64,000 nt of DNA from Penicillium oxalicum (taxonomy: Eukaryota; Ascomycota; Eurotiomycetes; Eurotiales; Aspergillaceae): contig NC_064650.1 in the NCBI RefSeq assembly GCF_001723175.1, forward strand, positions 3,720,001 through 3,784,000, given 5' to 3'. The notes beneath the pieces were generated by a model. That model ran no database searches and had not been told where the DNA came from. It saw only the letters and a list, made by a program, of their open reading frames with translations. A program made the position numbers and the translations under genes. Shown one piece after another: positions 1 to 9,961 of the stretch; the first letter of the stretch is position 1, and each line of letters opens with the position of its first letter.

Positions 1-421
1 TATGCCGGACAACCACCGCGTGAAGCATGAACCATCAACACGGTCACTGCATCGTATTTGTACAATAAGGCATTCCTTTCCATGGGGTGTCTGAAGTGAG
101 AGAATGAGCCGGTCTCGTTATGAATCTGAATTTACAGGCATCGGCATAAAATAGTGGAGTTACAGAGGCAACCTTCGCGCCAGCCGATGTATGATTCATC
201 CGTACCGCGCGATCTGCCCATGTTTCGTCCACCAACCTCCTCGACCAGCCACCGACCGAACAGCCAACAAGGCACCACGCAACCCACCCCCTTTGTAAGG
301 AGGCCGCACATTCAGGATTGTTGTGATCAAAGATAAAATGGCTTATATTGTACAATTTCTGTTGGGTATATGAGGTGGCTTTTTTCTTTCCTGTCTAGAA
401 ATACAATCAAGGTCCATCTCT
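1..421. other. No supported gene; 3' flank of ICP55
   Basis: No reading frame here shows a recognisable domain or convincing splice-linked coding sequence. The right end is the 3' flank of the leftward aminopeptidase gene. The short open frames on both strands look like chance. Confidence 0.6.
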
Positions 422-2514
422 CTATGAGCGCAAAGCCTCAATGTCGGCAACCTGAACAGAAAAACACACCAGAGGTCAGAGACAACGCCTACTAAATGGA
501 GGAAAGATGGGTGTTCGAGCCGACTTACTTCTTTGACGGCTTCGGGAGTGAGAACGATTGGATGGTCATCACCCACACAAACACTGTCTTCAATACGAAT
601 CCCAATGCCCCGGAAGTGCGATGGCCAGCGCTCATCGTCAGGGACGTAGATACCACTGAATAAGGTCAGCTCAGTCTCGGGGCCTCAAAAGCCGCGAGCG
701 AAAGAGATGGGAACTTACGGTTCAATAGTAATACAATTACCTGCTTTGAGATCATATCCTCGGGAGTAGCTGGGGCAGTCGTGCACATCCAGTCCAATGT
801 AATGGCCTAGGTGGTGTGGGAAAAGGATACCCATGGCCTTCGAACAGAAAAATGAGCAATCAAGGCTTCAGAGTGAAAAGAAGGGCTTCTTACATCTCCA
901 GAAACATCAAATCCAAGCTGCTTCAATTGATCCTTCAGTCCGCTCTCGGCGACCCCGTGGAGCTTGTCCAATGACATTTTCGAGCTCTCCCGACAGAGAG
1001 CAAGGCAACTTCGATGCACATTCAGGACGGCATTGTATAGATCCCGTTGGGGGTCTGTAAATTTGCCGTTCACCGGCCAAGTGCGAGTAATGTCTGAAAT
1101 GTAGTTTCCGTGCTCCTGCTGCCACGTTAATCAGTGATCCAGAGGGGTCGATGGGAGAGTTAGCTTACACCGCCACCGTCAACTAAGACCAAATCGCCGT
1201 CCCTGGGAAACTTTGTTAGCTCAAATCGAAGAGGAACCTCTGGCTTGTAGTATCACTTACCGAAGGATATCGTCGTTCCTCGTATAGTGGATGCTCAAGG
1301 CGTGCTGTGAGGTTTAGCTGGGAGCTTGGAGGGTCTCGGAAAGAGCTTGCTATACCTTTCCACCTGCGACCACGGGCACAAAGGCATTTCCGTCACAGCC
1401 ATTGGCTTTGAACTGGTACTCCAGATACGAGCAGAGGTCCTTCTCGGTCTCGAATGTCTTTCGCATTGAGTCGGTAAATGCTCTGCCAGATGATTGGCCT
1501 AGCAAGCGCATGTGCACAACCTCATTCTCGCTCTTGCAAACTCGCATTTCTGTCAAGAGGGGCTTGAGTGGGCGGACTCTTCGATGCTCGACGATTTTCT
1601 TGAGCTTTTCGGACGCAACGGTGGGGCCATAGAGGTATCGATGCAGCGAAGATCGTGAACCATCCAAAGCAGGAATGTCGGAGTAGACCTCTGTCGCGCT
1701 AGCGATGATCTTGGGGAGGATATCCGCTATTTTATCGATGTTTCCTGTCTTTGTTCACCCGTGTGTTATTGAGTGCGTCACACATCTATCGCTTTGTCTC
1801 CGAACCCACCTCATCGGCGTTGAAAACATCCACTGCGGCTTGGGTGCCGGACCGGGCACCCTCCCAGAGCTCAGCCTTTGGATCCTTCTCGCGCACGTAA
1901 AGGTGAAAGATATGATTGTCCCCAGAGCCATCGTTCCCAATCACTGCCAGGGCATTTGGCTCATTGAACCCTGCATGTCACCATCCGATGTGTTAGCTTG
2001 CATTGTCTCGACTCTGGCGTAGGAGTATCGGTTCAAGTGCCGAGTTGTACACTCACCCGTCAAGTAGTAGAAGTTTGTATCTTGTCTGTACTCATGGAAG
2101 ATTCCGGGGGCTCGGTATTTGACTTCCGACGCTGCAAGCACGGCGACAGCGCCCTTGGGAAGCTTGTTGGCGAGACGGGACCGACGCTGCGCATATTCGA
2201 CGGCGGTGATTCCGGGAGTCACTACAGCAATTGTGGCTCAGTCCACTGAAGTTTGTTTTTCTCCTCCCAAGGCGGTATCTGGGTTTCAGGATTACATGTC
2301 ACTTACATTCACCGGGGCTGAGGAGATGGGGATGCGTTTCGTGCAAAGGCTGCCCAAATTGAAGCTCCGCGGCGGCCACGGAGGTCGCGTATGTTCTCCG
2401 AGCGGGAATACTACCACGAGCGGCGCTGTGGCCGACCGTTCGGGCATAGGATAGACGCAAAGGTGAGCGAAGCTGGCGGGCACATTGCCTCGCAACCCAT
2501 CTGCATCCTGCCAT
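422..2514 (-). CDS. icp55: Mitochondrial Xaa-Pro aminopeptidase, ICP55 type
   Basis: An M24B metallopeptidase of 500 residues. In this family ICP55 removes one residue from mitochondrial proteins after presequence cleavage, in the matrix. Ten exons: 2514-2307, 2221-2057, 1970-1810, 1748-1356, 1304-1261, 1202-1169, 1115-894, 837-719, 655-529, 451-422. Nine introns of 51-86 nt all keep frame. The first ~45 residues are rich in Arg, Ser and Ala and poor in acids, as expected of a mitochondrial presequence (MAGCRWVARQCARQLR). An aminopeptidase P N-domain follows (TPGITAVEYAQRR; FYYLTGFNEPNA). The five dinuclear-metal ligands are visible in order: D in LVDGGG, D in SDITRTWP, H in HHLGHYIGLD, E in TIEPGIY, E in IRIEDS. 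The last exon codes only ten codons including the stop. Overall length and motif order match ICP55. The start was chosen because it supplies the presequence. The symbol is by homology. Confidence 0.93.
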
Positions 2515-3257
2515 GCTTGACCAAGGGGAGCCGAGGTGACGATGATGATGAACTGGAATGACTGATTGGACGTTATCTGGAAAGTATACACAGGGCTAAC
2601 GGTCGGCGATTCTGTCGGCGGTGAAGGCCAATCACCTTTGCATAAGCCTTTGCCGTTGATACTGCGACAGCCTGTCCAACCCAACTTCGACCCGGTAGAA
2701 AAAAAGGCATTGATGGTACATAGACTGTCCCACTCATTCCGGGCAATATCCAATGGCAAGACACTGAATGATAATGAACAGGAATATCCAGATTAATCTG
2801 GTTGATCGTGCATGAGTGTGGGATCCACAGAGGCACACAGGTTGAATCTGGGAGCTGCTCAGGACTCGCCAGTCGGTTCTGACTCATTTGAAGTAAATGG
2901 AACTCTTTATGAAAGAACCTATCGTAGGCGATCTCGCAGGGTCCATTGAATGCAACTAGTATGCAATTGTACGTTGCAGTAGAGTGCCAACAGTTCTGGG
3001 GCTTAGCACTGACAAACTTGCCCATCTGAGCTTGCGAAGCCTCACACTAGTTGACGTACTGCTAGTACAGCATTTTTGGCTGGCCCCCCACTGGCTTACT
3101 ATTGCATGGATGAAAGCTGCCAAAGTATAAGAAGGACTTGACTTCCACCTGGAGTTTCGCTCAATCCGAAGCTGCACAGCTCACTTATTTTGGAAACTTA
3201 CTTACTGAATTACGGACTTGCGCGCTTCCTTCACAAGGTGTATCTGAAATTCCCATC
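2515..3257. other. Shared 5' intergenic region
   Basis: This lies between two divergent genes (ICP55 leftward, flavin-binding protein rightward), so it should hold both promoters. A 150-codon minus frame at 2573-3025 has no recognisable domain and odd Cys/His/Trp use, and is judged chance. No clear TATA box was singled out. Confidence 0.55.
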
Positions 3258-4119
3258 ATGGGTCGAACATTAGCCTACCCCAAGCGGGTTTCCAATACTG
3301 CCAATCGGTACAAGCATCGCGGTTGGTTTCATTCCCTTTTAACTTCTATTTGAGCCAACATGAATCAAAGTTGACCGGCTATGTGTTTAAGCAACCTATG
3401 ATCTCGGGCCAATACACTCAATCATCAACAACTCACAAGTGCTGCATGTATCATTCAATCCTGGACCCGATGATCCATTCCCAGCCATTCTCCCCATGAT
3501 TGGCCAGATGGGATCCTACGAGTTTCCTTCTGCAGGCATTGACGAGCCCTTGGACTGCTACCTCCATGGATATGTTAGCTCGCGCATCATGAACCTGGCT
3601 CGGAGCTCCGAGAGTGAAGGTTTGCCGATCTGTGTGGCGGCCACCAAAGTCGACGGCCTGGTATTGTCTCTTACCCCCAACTCACACAGCTACAACTATC
3701 GTTCCGCCATTCTGCACGGGTACGCCAACCTGGTCACTGACGAGGAGGAGAAAGTCTGGGCAATGAAGCTCATCACCAACTCTGTCATCGCCGATCGTTG
3801 GGACAACACACGCGTGCCACCAGATCGTGCGGAAATGCAATCGACCGTCATCTTAAAGGTCAAGGTGGTCGATGGCAGTGGGAAGATTCGTGATGGAGGT
3901 GTCTCAGATGAACGAAAGGACTCTGGCAGCGAGGAGATCACAAGTCGCGTCTGGACCGGCGTGATTCCTGTCTGGGAGACGTTCGGTCAGCCTGTTCCCA
4001 GTGGTGAAGGCAAAATGGATGAGGTCCCGGAGCACGTCGCTGCGTTTATCGCATCGAAGAATGCGCGAAATCGTGCAGAGGCCGAGTCGGCCGTCAAAGT
4101 GACGCCTCCTGGGAAATAG
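3258..4119 (+). CDS. FMN-binding split-barrel protein (NimA/PNPOx-like)
   Basis: 263 residues from two exons, 3258-3321 and 3392-4119. The 70-nt intron starts with an unusual GTTGGT donor, and the join rebuilds a continuous KHRATYDLGPIHSII segment. The protein resembles the pyridoxamine 5'-phosphate oxidase-like, flavin-nucleotide-binding family that includes bacterial NimA: LHVSFNPG near residue 40, a GYVSSRIM segment, and an ICVAAT-KVDGLVLS strand followed by NYRSAILHGYA. Members bind FMN on a split beta-barrel. NimA reduces 5-nitroimidazoles, but the substrate of fungal members is unknown. The C-terminal ~60 residues are acidic, then Ala/Lys-rich, and look flexible. There is no signal peptide, so it is probably cytosolic. 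The long open frame from a GTG at 3439 is only the second exon; the true start is the upstream ATG. Function beyond flavin binding is not established. Confidence 0.87.
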
Positions 4120-4935
4120 TAGCACTGAACAAGATCGGTATCCTTCTTGTACATAGAGCTTGGTTTGACACAAAGATATCATGTCGATCATCCTGTCGAA
4201 AGAACCAAGTCACAAACAGAATTCACTTTTCCATGCTGTATCTTGCAAAATACGCTTCTGGTGATTGTCTTTTTTCTGTCGAGCTCTAAGCCAATGGAGG
4301 TTCATTAGATATACGGATTCAGTCTCGCGGGAAAGTTTTGTGTTCTGGAACTCTCAAATTGTCGTGGAGACTGAATCTTGTCTAAATGCAGAAAGTCGTT
4401 AGAATTCCAAATTCGGGGTTAATCTGGTACCCTCACCTAACTAAGGCGCTGCGGTGCTCAAGGGTCTGTCTACCCGCAAAGTGACTCCAGTACAGTCAGT
4501 GTACTACGTACCTATTAGATGTCTGTGTGCCAAGTTCGACTTCCTCAATAGAAATTTCTTTACCTTTCAAATCTTTTGGCTATCTCGCGACTCACTTATC
4601 CCAATCGCCGGGTTTTATTCTGCCTTGGAAATTACGATATTTCTCGACATTTACCATCAGGCTCCGGTACATCTTGAGCTCTTTCACTCTCAGACAACTC
4701 CTTAACGTTCGAAAATTAAACATGTCGTGCCAGAAAAACCTTCACTAGAGAGAACACAAAAGTGAACACGACTGAAAAAACAAAACAAATTTCTTCTTAT
4801 CTCGAGGTGTGTTCAAAAGGGCTAGTGCAGTCTGATTTTCTCGGCTTCGTGCTAAATCCATAGATCCACAACTTAGTAGTGAAAATTCGACCTCACGAGC
4901 CTATGGCCAGTCCATCCCGGGCTCTCACCTCCAAT
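4120..4935. other. Convergent 3' intergenic region
   Basis: This lies between the 3' ends of the flavin-binding gene and the dynamin gene. It is AT-rich, without recognisable coding sequence. Two overlapping small frames near 4454-4748 show no family resemblance. Confidence 0.55.
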
Positions 4936-7318
4936 TCAAGTCATCAGAGCTTTTCTTCCGTTCTCCAGGTCTTTGATCTCCTTCCGTAGCTGCTGGCGTT
5001 TTCGTTTAGTCATTGCATCCTCTCCAGCTATCTCTTCAAGCTGGGCATTCGAAAGTCTATTCACCCAGCCAGGAGAGAACAACTTCATGGGTGCCTTCGG
5101 TCCAGTGACTAGGTAGTGATCTGTCGCTTGCATGCAGATATTGTCAACGAACCGCTTGCGAGAGACTTTGTAGTAGGACTTCAAGATATCATGTATGTCT
5201 TGAACTGTGTGATCGAAATTGCTGATATGATTTTGGTGATGGACATCGCCGAGTCGGACGACTGTTTCATCACAGTATTTATGCGGAACTACAAAAGCTT
5301 TCTTGGCTAGAGCATTTTTGAATCGCTTTTCCCGGCTGTTGAATCATGATTAATATCATTCATCCCACTACTGCAAAAAGAGACTTACCATTTTTGAAGA
5401 TTGTCGTTCAAGTAATGGTTCAATGTCATCGGAGTGCCTGCCCGTTCAATTTCCAAAAGAAAATCAGCCACGGAAATTGCTTTTCGGTAACTTTCCACCA
5501 GATCGTCCATCAGTAAGGATATGATACGAGAAGAAATTTCGCTGTCGGCGCTTGCAGCCAGAAGTGCCGCCTGTATGAACTTGTGGACGTGGGAGATGAT
5601 ATCGCTAACATATCCTTGAGCCAGGTTCGGCCATTTAGCTGACTGCTTTCTCATAAGTGTCGAGAGAAGCGTGTGGTTGAACGTGCCAATCTCAAACCCT
5701 CGGGCATCGTTGTAAAGTTGGCCGATCCATGCGGTAATGCCATCTTGAGTCGAAGGCTCGACGGGAGCACCTTCATGAAGGATCTCGTGCAAATCTTCGC
5801 ATTCCGCAACTTTACGACTTGAGAACGAATCCTCCTCTGTTGTCATGGAACGGGCATCATCGACACTGAAATCTTGTTCACAGTCGGTTTCGCTGTTGAC
5901 ATCGTTGTTTGCGTCATCCTTGTTCTCGTCTCGCTCGAAGGCATATTCATGACCTCGAGCGGTAAGATCATCTGCAAAATCAGTGTTTCTGGTCACGACT
6001 AATGTGGCCAGTCGCAGTCCAGGGTCCTCAAATATTTTGCGTACGCCATAGTTTGCCGTCAGAGCCTGCTGAGTAATGTCTTGGAAAGTCGTAACGATAT
6101 CCAACAGAAGTCGTTGCTGCTGCTCTGCCGTCTCACGGTCATCTCCAAGGGACCGGAGTTTTTCTTTAGACGCCTTCAGTCTTTTATTGACTTCTTTGCG
6201 AACCTTTTGAGTATTTCAGAACCTTAATTAGCTCTTGAGCTAGAGTTCGTTGCATTTAATACGTACCGAAGAGAATTCACGACGGACGGTGGCCACGAGG
6301 ACATCTTGTAGTCGATTCTTCAATGCCTTGATACCAAAATTCTCGGCTCGAACACGAGTCCATGGAGCTGTCTGATGGAAGAGTTCCTCCTCAATATCAC
6401 GGTCGATGTTTCTGTCATCAAGTTGTTGCTGTCCCAGATTTCGGACGAGGACCCAACCAAGCTGTCCGTTGTCATTCTGATCTTCGATCAAGTCGATAAC
6501 TTTGTTTTCAGCCCCCTTGTCCACGAGATCAGGCTTAGTGAGTATTCGCAATGTCCTTTCCCCAGGAGGGTCAACTTCCCGGGCCATCTCGATAATCTCC
6601 TGAGTGGCAATATCGACATTGGCAGGAACCACAGTCAACATGATTGACCGGCGATTGTTCATGTAGCGTAGGACCATATTACGGACCATGGTGATATCGT
6701 TCTTCGTGGTGCGTCCGGAGGTCGTATTTTTGAAAATGCCGGGAACATCAATAACGCTAAGATGCTCCTCGTTAGGTCCGCAGATCTGCAAGCAAAGAAC
6801 ACTGCTGGAAAAAATCGGCTTCCCATCGTCTTCACATGAAGAGAGCCCCATAATCTCATGGACCTTAAATGTTTGTCAGTCTTGGCTCGAATAACCACAT
6901 GACAGCAGTACAAAAATTGAAGATATACCTCCATCATCATCGATACGAACCGCTCCTGGCCAAGTGTCTCGCCACCAGAAACCTTCCAGTCTCTCATCTT
7001 TTCCACTTCACCAGCACCGAGATTTGAGTCAGGTATAATTGATACTGAAATCACGCGCTCCTTCAAGTTTGTATCGCGACGGAAAATTATTTGCGTTGCG
7101 AAGCGGGTGCAGAGACCACTATCACGAGGAAAGCTGAGCTTGGTCAAGCCCTCTAGGACAGAACTCTTTCCACTTGACTGGTCCCCGACCACCACCAGTT
7201 GCGGGAGACTGATGTACTCGCCGACATTGCACGCAAAAAGCTTATCAATTCTTTCGAGAAGCAGAGGGTCCGCTAGCATGGAGTCGGTTTTGGAAGTTGA
7301 TTCCCTGGTGGAAATCAT
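4936..7318 (-). CDS. Dynamin-family GTPase, Mx-like architecture
   Basis: 733 residues, four exons (7318-6929, 6863-6267, 6203-5389, 5335-4936) and introns of 53-65 nt. The N-terminal dynamin GTPase domain has G1 GDQSSGKSS (near residue 46), a G2 Thr in SGLCTRFAT, G3 DVPG and G4 TKPD. A middle domain follows. A GTPase effector domain sits at the end (KSYYKVSRKRFVDNI, then TKRKRQQLRKEIKDLE). There is no pleckstrin-homology or proline-rich domain, so it is not a classical endocytic dynamin. The layout matches Mx-like and Vps1-like dynamins, which self-assemble on membranes and hydrolyse GTP. An acidic insert rich in Asp, Glu and Asn lies about 70 residues into exon 3 (near 5870-5940). The G3 box reads DVPG rather than DLPG, which is common in fungal paralogues. 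The membrane target is unknown. Confidence 0.9.
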
Positions 7319-8214
7319 GGTTCTTGTTATGATGAGCGTGAAAAGAGCAACTCAGAAGACAGTATGATGGGGCTCTTGGGAATTTGTGAGAGTGAACAGG
7401 TACAAAAATGACGGGAACAGCCTGAGAGATTGGTTTATATCCTTGAGCAGCGAGGATTTAGGTAGGGAATAAGATCGAAATTGAGAGCAAGAGCGACAAA
7501 AAAGACGCATGACACAAGCGGCAAGTACCTGCGCAAACGGGCAAGCCTCGCCTCCGATCCGTGAGGTACTTGTATATCAATGGAGATTTCCTTTTAGTGC
7601 ATCGCGATTGCAAAGATAATATGTGGAACATCCATTCCTGCCTACAGTGTCCCAATATAGATAGACGACATGGCACAGCGTCCTTCCCTGGTATGGAAGA
7701 TACTTAGACCTAGATCATCGTTTCGTTCTGGGTAGGTCAGAATAGGCCTGTTTTTCCTAGAGAAATTATTTTTTACGTTGACTCAGCTGCTAGTGGTGCA
7801 AAATTGCTCTTCATATCCTTGTTAAGCCTATACGTGGCTCTCATGGGTTGGAGAATCTGGCATTTTGGTTTGTCGAGGTGACCCAGACACTGTTCTCTAA
7901 AGGTTTATTTATAGGTACCCCCGCTCCCTCATACACGCATTGGACAGTCTTGTGCATGTAGGTACGTATATCGAGGAAGCCGGCTCTGGCTACGGTGTCT
8001 GAAGTACTGGGTGAAAAGACCACGGTTCTCCCTGCAAAAGCCACGCACAATTGTGGTGTGGTTGCCATCTCCGTGCCCCTACGACTCCGTCACTGGTACT
8101 ACATCCGCTGCCCCACGTCATCGGGCGGTCTTCGTCTTCCGCATGCTCTCTCAGTCCAGCGCCAATACTCGAATTGTCCATCGCATCACTGTTTTCCGTA
8201 TCCAGCGAACTATA
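7319..8214. other. Divergent promoter region, dynamin / sirtuin
   Basis: This region of about 0.9 kb separates two divergent genes. No further coding sequence is supportable. From 8011 the frame of the sirtuin exon is already open, so part of the right end may be translated if an upstream ATG (8011 or 8143) is used. Confidence 0.5.
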
Positions 8215-9268
8215 ATGGCCTCCAGTGCTAGGAAGGCTGTGACGCCATCAGCAGATATCCAGAGCTTCTCTGAATATCTGAAAGGCTGCCGGCGGATTCT
8301 CGCTCTTCTTGGGGCAGGCACCTCTGCGGCTTCCGGCCTTCCAACATTTCGCGGGACAGGAGGTCTGTGGCGTCAATACGATGCAACTGCTCTGGCAACG
8401 CCAGAGGCCTTTGAAAATGACCCTGGACTGGTCTGGCAATTTTACAGTCATCGCAGGCACATGGCTCTTCGAGCGCAGCCTAACAGAGCACACCATGCCT
8501 TAGCGGAGCTGGCACGGAGGAACAAGGATTTTGTTACCCTTTCGCAAAATGCTGATGGTACTTCTCGCTACCTGATCAAATTGCTTGATTTGATGCCCTC
8601 GCATCTACTCCGAGGTACGTGATTGCTGACTGAGGGTTGCAGGGCTCTCGCAGCGAGCGCAACATCCCTCCGAGCAGCTGAACTTGCTTCACGGCTCTCT
8701 GTTCGACATCAAATGTACATCATTCTATTGCCACTACGTACGAAAAAATGACTTTTCCGATCCAATCGTGCCTGCATTGGAGCTTCCAAGGCACCCTTCA
8801 TTTCCAGCCACCTCTGCTGTTGATGAGGACAATGATCGAAGTGAACCATTACTCGGCAAGTCTGGAGGAAAGACGCCGCCCTACAAGAGCATGGACATCT
8901 CCGATGAGAGCGTTCCAATTCCCAAGCTAGCTCCAGATGATCTGCCACGGTGCCCAGAATGCAAGGGCTTACTACGGCCTGGTGTCGTCTGGTTTGGGGA
9001 GCCCCTGCCAACTGATACCCTGACAAGGATTGATGATTGGATTGCGAGTGCCTCAGTCGATCTGATTTTGGTCATTGGTACAAGTGCACGCGTGTATCCG
9101 GCTGCAGAATATGTTGATATTGCACGCGATCGTGGAGCAAAGGTCGCCTTGGTAAACATGGAAAAAGACATGCCCCGCCATGGGAAAGGTGATTGCGACT
9201 GGTTTTTCCAGGGGGACGCGAGCGTCGTAGTACCAGAAATACTGAAGGGGGTCATCGGGGACATCTGA
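8215..9268 (+). CDS. SIRT5-class NAD-dependent protein deacylase
   Basis: 322 residues from two exons, 8215-8557 and 8643-9268, with an 85-nt intron that rebuilds QNADGLSQRA. Sirtuins remove acyl groups from lysine using NAD. Visible motifs are GAGTSAASGLPTFRG (NAD binding), QNADG, a catalytic His in LLHGSLFD, two zinc Cys in KCTSFYC, two more in CPEC, and GTSARVYPAA. The segment FYSHRR keeps the Tyr and Arg that in human SIRT5 read acidic acyl groups, so desuccinylase/demalonylase activity is likely by homology. About 65 residues separate the two zinc Cys pairs, including a low-complexity loop. The start at 8215 (MASSARK) is closest to the conserved domain. An in-frame ATG at 8143 would add a basic, Ser-rich leader that could target mitochondria. 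QNADG replaces the more usual QNIDG or QNVDG. Confidence 0.9.
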
Positions 9269-9572
9269 GCCCAAAGCCCGGGACGCATGAGTGAGGGCAG
9301 TGATTCCGCTAGGGCTTATCAATCAAGCCACGGGCGAGCGTGCTCTTGACCCGCTTTAGCCTCGAAAATTGCCTGTAAATTGGTGCTTGCAATAAATTAG
9401 TCTCATCGCATACAGCCAGCTTCAATTTCCGCAAAGCTTTTAAGCTCTGGCAGGCTCAATGTAGGAGTGCACAGTAGTTGTTAAGGCCGAATAATTTACA
9501 CATTTGGTTCCTCAGGCCAAACACGGTTGCTGGGGAGTCAGACCAATTTGGCACACCAAAACAAAAAAAAGG

Positions 9573-9600
9573 CGATTATCGATAACGATTCCGATAATCG
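9573..9600. promoter_or_regulatory. Perfect 9-bp inverted repeat around a TATCGATA core
   Basis: Left arm CGATTATCG (9573-9581) and right arm CGATAATCG (9592-9600) are exact reverse complements separated by 10 nt. They lie about 360 bp upstream of the SNF2 start codon. The left part overlaps the self-complementary octamer TATCGATA at 9577-9584. The role is unknown. A binding site for a dimeric factor is inferred only from symmetry and position. Confidence 0.4.
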
Positions 9601-9740
9601 ATCTTCGTTCATTTTGGATTTCCCCTCCCCCACTATCTTCGCCAACCGCTGTCGCCTCGAGTACATTTGCTAGAGGTAAGTTTGAAAATTCAGATCTTCA
9701 TTAATATGTTGCAACTGGATCGATAGTCAAGTCAACTGAA

Positions 9741-9758
9741 TGTGACGCGCTTGTCACA
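9741..9758. promoter_or_regulatory. Inverted repeat TGTGAC-N6-GTCACA
   Basis: TGTGACGCGCTTGTCACA has 6-bp perfect arms around a 6-nt centre and includes an ACGCG core like that of the yeast MCB cell-cycle box. It lies about 200 bp upstream of the SNF2 start. Regulation by a cell-cycle factor is inference only. Confidence 0.35.
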
Positions 9759-9961
9759 AAATGGACCAGCCACGGAGCTGCACATTGGCTAACATCGAAG
9801 TAACACGTTCAGCTTAACAACAAACTGCGCCCATCGACTCTGACGCGGACGGGACATTTCTGCGCCTTTGTCGGATTCCAACGACCAATCCGAATTTTCA
9901 CCTTAACAACCAAAGTCTTTGGCTCACATTTATCTTTCGAGGACGGTTTGGTGCAGCGAAG

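Larger units (their letters stand above)
9269..9961. other. Promoter region of the SNF2 gene
   Basis: No gene is supported. The stretch holds the 3' flank of the sirtuin gene and the promoter of the SNF2 ATPase gene. Two inverted repeats lie inside it and are listed separately. A pyrimidine-rich segment is seen at 9618-9650. Confidence 0.55.

Noticed and set aside
2573..3025. 150-codon minus frame
   Set aside because: No recognisable domain. It sits in a divergent promoter region and the composition looks random.
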